This document shows positions 62,250 to 64,000 of a DNA stretch of 64,000 nt, piece after piece (position 1 is the first letter of the stretch; the number at the start of each line of letters is the position of its first letter). The notes below the pieces were generated by a model, which saw nothing but the letters and a program-made list of their open reading frames with translations, searched no databases and was not told where the DNA came from. Source of the DNA: Candidatus Skiveiella danica (GTDB lineage Bacteria > Pseudomonadota > Gammaproteobacteria > Burkholderiales > Burkholderiaceae_C); NCBI GenBank assembly GCA_016721925.1, contig JADKHE010000006.1, positions 17,501 through 81,500 on the forward strand, written 5' to 3'. The translations under genes were made by a program, and so were the position numbers.

Positions 62250-63878
62250 TCAGGCCGCGCTGCCCAGCGCCAGTCCGGCGTGCTCGCGCAGCGGGTGGAA
62301 ATGGATCTTCGGGAAGCGCTCCTGCGCCAGCCGCACGTCGTAGGGGCTGGTGCACAGGTAGGCCAGGGTGTTGGCCGCGTCCAGCGCCAGGCGTTGCGGG
62401 TAGGCGTTGGTGAACTCGCGCAGCTCGGCGGGCGTGTCGGCGGTGATCCAGCGCGCGCCGGTGTACTGGCAGCCTTCCAGGCGCACGTCGCAGTCGTATT
62501 CGCTCTTCAGGCGGTGCTGCACCACCTCGAACTGCAGCTGGCCCACCGCGCCCAGCAGCATGGGGCCGCCGACTTCGGGCTTGAAAACCTGGATCGCGCC
62601 TTCCTCGCCGAGCTGCTCCAGCCCGGTCTGCAGCTGCTTGGTGCGCAGCGGGTTCTTCAGGATCACGGTCATGAACAGCTCGGGCGCGAAGAAGGGCAGG
62701 CCGGTGAACTGCAGGCTGGCGCCGTCGGTGATGGTGTCGCCGAGCTGCACGCCGCCATGGGTCGTGAAGCCGATGATGTCGCCGGCGTAGGCCTCCTCGA
62801 CGGCCTCACGGCGCTGCGACATGAAGGTGACCACAGACGTCGGCCGCAGCTCCTTGGCGGAGCGCTGCACCTTGAGCTTCATGCCCGGCGTGTACTTGCC
62901 CGAGGCCACGCGCACAAAGGCGATGCGGTCGCGGTGGTTGGCGTCCATGTTGGCCTGCACCTTGAACACCACGCCGGAGAAGCCTTCGTCGTCGGGCAAC
63001 ACGGTTTTTTCCACCGGCTGCTTGTTGACGACCAGCGCGCTCTTGCGCGGGCCGGGCGACGGCGCCAGATCCACCAGCGCGTCCAGCACCTCCATGACCC
63101 CGAAGTTGTTCACGCCGGAGCCGAAGAACACCGGCGTCTGCTTGCCGGCCAGGAAGGCCTCGCGGTCGAAGGCCGGCGAGGCGCCGGTGGCCAGTTCCAT
63201 GCTCTCCATGGCAGTTTCCCAGTCGTGGCCGAAGCGGGCCTTCAGGGAGGACGGGTCGGCCAGCGGCACGGTTTCGAAGTCTTGCGGGCGGCGTTCGCTG
63301 CCGGATTCGAACACCGTCATGGCCTGGGTGCGAAGGTTCACGATGCCGCCGAAGGTCTTGCCCTGGCCCACCGGCCAGGTCATGGGCACGCAGGGCATGC
63401 CGAGTTCGCGCTCCACCTCGTCCAGGATGTCCAGCGGGTCGCGCACCTCGCGGTCCATCTTGTTGACGAAGGTGATGATGGGCGTGTCGCGCTGGCGGCA
63501 GACTTCGATCAGCCGGCGGGTCTGCGCTTCCACGCCGTTGGCCGCGTCGATCACCATCAGCGCCGAATCGACGGCGGTCAGCACGCGGTAGGTGTCCTCG
63601 CTGAAGTCCTTGTGGCCGGGGGTGTCGAGCAGGTTGATGACGTGCTCGCGGTACAGCATCTGCATCACCGACGAGGCCACCGAAATGCCGCGCTGCTTCT
63701 CGATCTCCATCCAGTCGCTGGTGGCGTGGCGGCTGGCCTTGCGCGCCTTCACGCTGCCGGCGATCTGGATCGCGCCGGAGAACAGCAGCAGCTTCTCGGT
63801 CAGCGTGGTCTTGCCGGCGTCGGGGTGGGAAATGATGGCAAAGGTGCGGCGGCGCCGGGTTTCGGAGGCGTAGGACAC
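62250..63878 (-). CDS. prfC: Peptide chain release factor 3
   Basis: A 542-residue translational GTPase that recycles RF1/RF2. G1 is ISHPDAGKTTLTE, G2 region EKQRGISVASSV, G3 LDTPGHKDFSEDTYR, G4 NKMD. The C-terminal RF3 domains include FFGSGVNNFGVMEVLDALV and GFTTHGGVQLGDTI. GTG 63878 (V/M-SYASETRRRRTFAII) gives the normal length (E. coli 529); the frame opens to a TTG at 63926 without support. It is followed by the HAD gene on the same strand. The 122 bases upstream (63879-64000) hold no other gene and probably the promoter. Confidence 0.97.
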   Translation of the reverse strand: MSYASETRRRRTFAIISHPDAGKTTLTEKLLLFSGAIQIAGSVKARKASRHATSDWMEIEKQRGISVASSVMQMLYREHVINLLDTPGHKDFSEDTYRVLTAVDSALMVIDAANGVEAQTRRLIEVCRQRDTPIITFVNKMDREVRDPLDILDEVERELGMPCVPMTWPVGQGKTFGGIVNLRTQAMTVFESGSERRPQDFETVPLADPSSLKARFGHDWETAMESMELATGASPAFDREAFLAGKQTPVFFGSGVNNFGVMEVLDALVDLAPSPGPRKSALVVNKQPVEKTVLPDDEGFSGVVFKVQANMDANHRDRIAFVRVASGKYTPGMKLKVQRSAKELRPTSVVTFMSQRREAVEEAYAGDIIGFTTHGGVQLGDTITDGASLQFTGLPFFAPELFMTVILKNPLRTKQLQTGLEQLGEEGAIQVFKPEVGGPMLLGAVGQLQFEVVQHRLKSEYDCDVRLEGCQYTGARWITADTPAELREFTNAYPQRLALDAANTLAYLCTSPYDVRLAQERFPKIHFHPLREHAGLALGSAA

Positions 63879-64000
63879 AGGAATTCCAGAAGGTGAGGGT
63901 GGGGGCGGGCGCGCCCCGGCGGACAAGCGGCCGGACCGGCGAGCGCGAGTTCAGCGGCAGCCGGCCGGAGCGCGGATTTTACCGGCGAGCGGGGATTTGC

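Noticed and set aside
62280..63896. A 538-codon plus-strand frame opposite prfC
   Set aside because: Antisense shadow of prfC; composition is typical of a mirrored GC-rich gene.

Overview
The window is a GC-rich bacterial chromosome segment. Gene families and gene order point to a betaproteobacterium of the order Burkholderiales, most likely Comamonadaceae. This is an inference from the corC-lnt-glyQ-glyS-gmhB-ygjP run, the liu (leucine/isovalerate) genes, a tandem-fused UvrA, a DUF485/ActP acetate transporter next to a cNMP/CBS/DUF294 protein, and a dispersed intergenic repeat starting GATAGC. No plasmid, phage, transposase, CRISPR or tRNA signal was found.

Layout. 1-1.5 kb: the 3' half of a 23S rRNA gene, the 5S gene and the rrn terminator. 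1.6-4.1 kb (minus): fadD behind a small FFLEELY-type protein gene. 4.3-9.8 kb: an alpha/beta hydrolase, then a response regulator with a degenerate class III cyclase domain next to a very large hybrid histidine kinase (sensor, kinase, two receivers, HPt). 9.8-11.6 kb: hpd (tyrosine catabolism) divergent from an Lrp/AsnC regulator. 11.8-20.1 kb: a GNAT protein and the corC-lnt-glyQ-glyS-gmhB-ygjP envelope/translation run. 20.2-28.2 kb: liuR with a perfect palindromic operator, a hotdog thioesterase, isovaleryl-CoA dehydrogenase, carbonic anhydrase, aceK, thiolase, an SDR and a second acyl-CoA dehydrogenase. 28.3-32.4 kb: a visibly lower-GC cassette with a secreted glycine-zipper protein divergent from a DUF2868 membrane protein, a DUF3482-type membrane GTPase and a small membrane protein. 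This is the best candidate for a poorly described system. 32.4-36 kb: rhodanese, YchJ, HAD, GST and AraC. 36.1-45.8 kb: the second liu operon (mccB, acyl-CoA dehydrogenase, liuC, DUF4126, mccA, ghrA, HMG-CoA lyase, YbaK, DUF1289, HCCA isomerase), with many ATGA/GTGA overlaps. 45.8-52.5 kb: cNMP/CBS/DUF294 protein and DnaQ-like exonuclease, convergent with actP/DUF485; then an MHS-family permease. 52.5-64 kb: small unknown proteins, two orphan periplasmic binding proteins, the giant uvrA-type gene, a HAD phosphatase and prfC.

How the genes work together. The two liu regions encode the route from isovaleryl-CoA through methylcrotonyl-CoA, methylglutaconyl-CoA and HMG-CoA to acetyl-CoA plus acetoacetate. 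The thiolase, the AceK switch (isocitrate dehydrogenase versus glyoxylate bypass) and carbonic anhydrase (bicarbonate for the biotin carboxylase) fit the same metabolic economy. fadD, hpd, actP and the MHS permease add fatty acid, tyrosine and organic acid use.

Quality warning. liuC, mccA and the uvrA-type gene carry five single-base frameshifts. All lie in homopolymers, and one-base corrections restore intact full-length proteins whose lengths divide by three. Sequencing or assembly error is the simplest explanation; real decay or slippage is the alternative.
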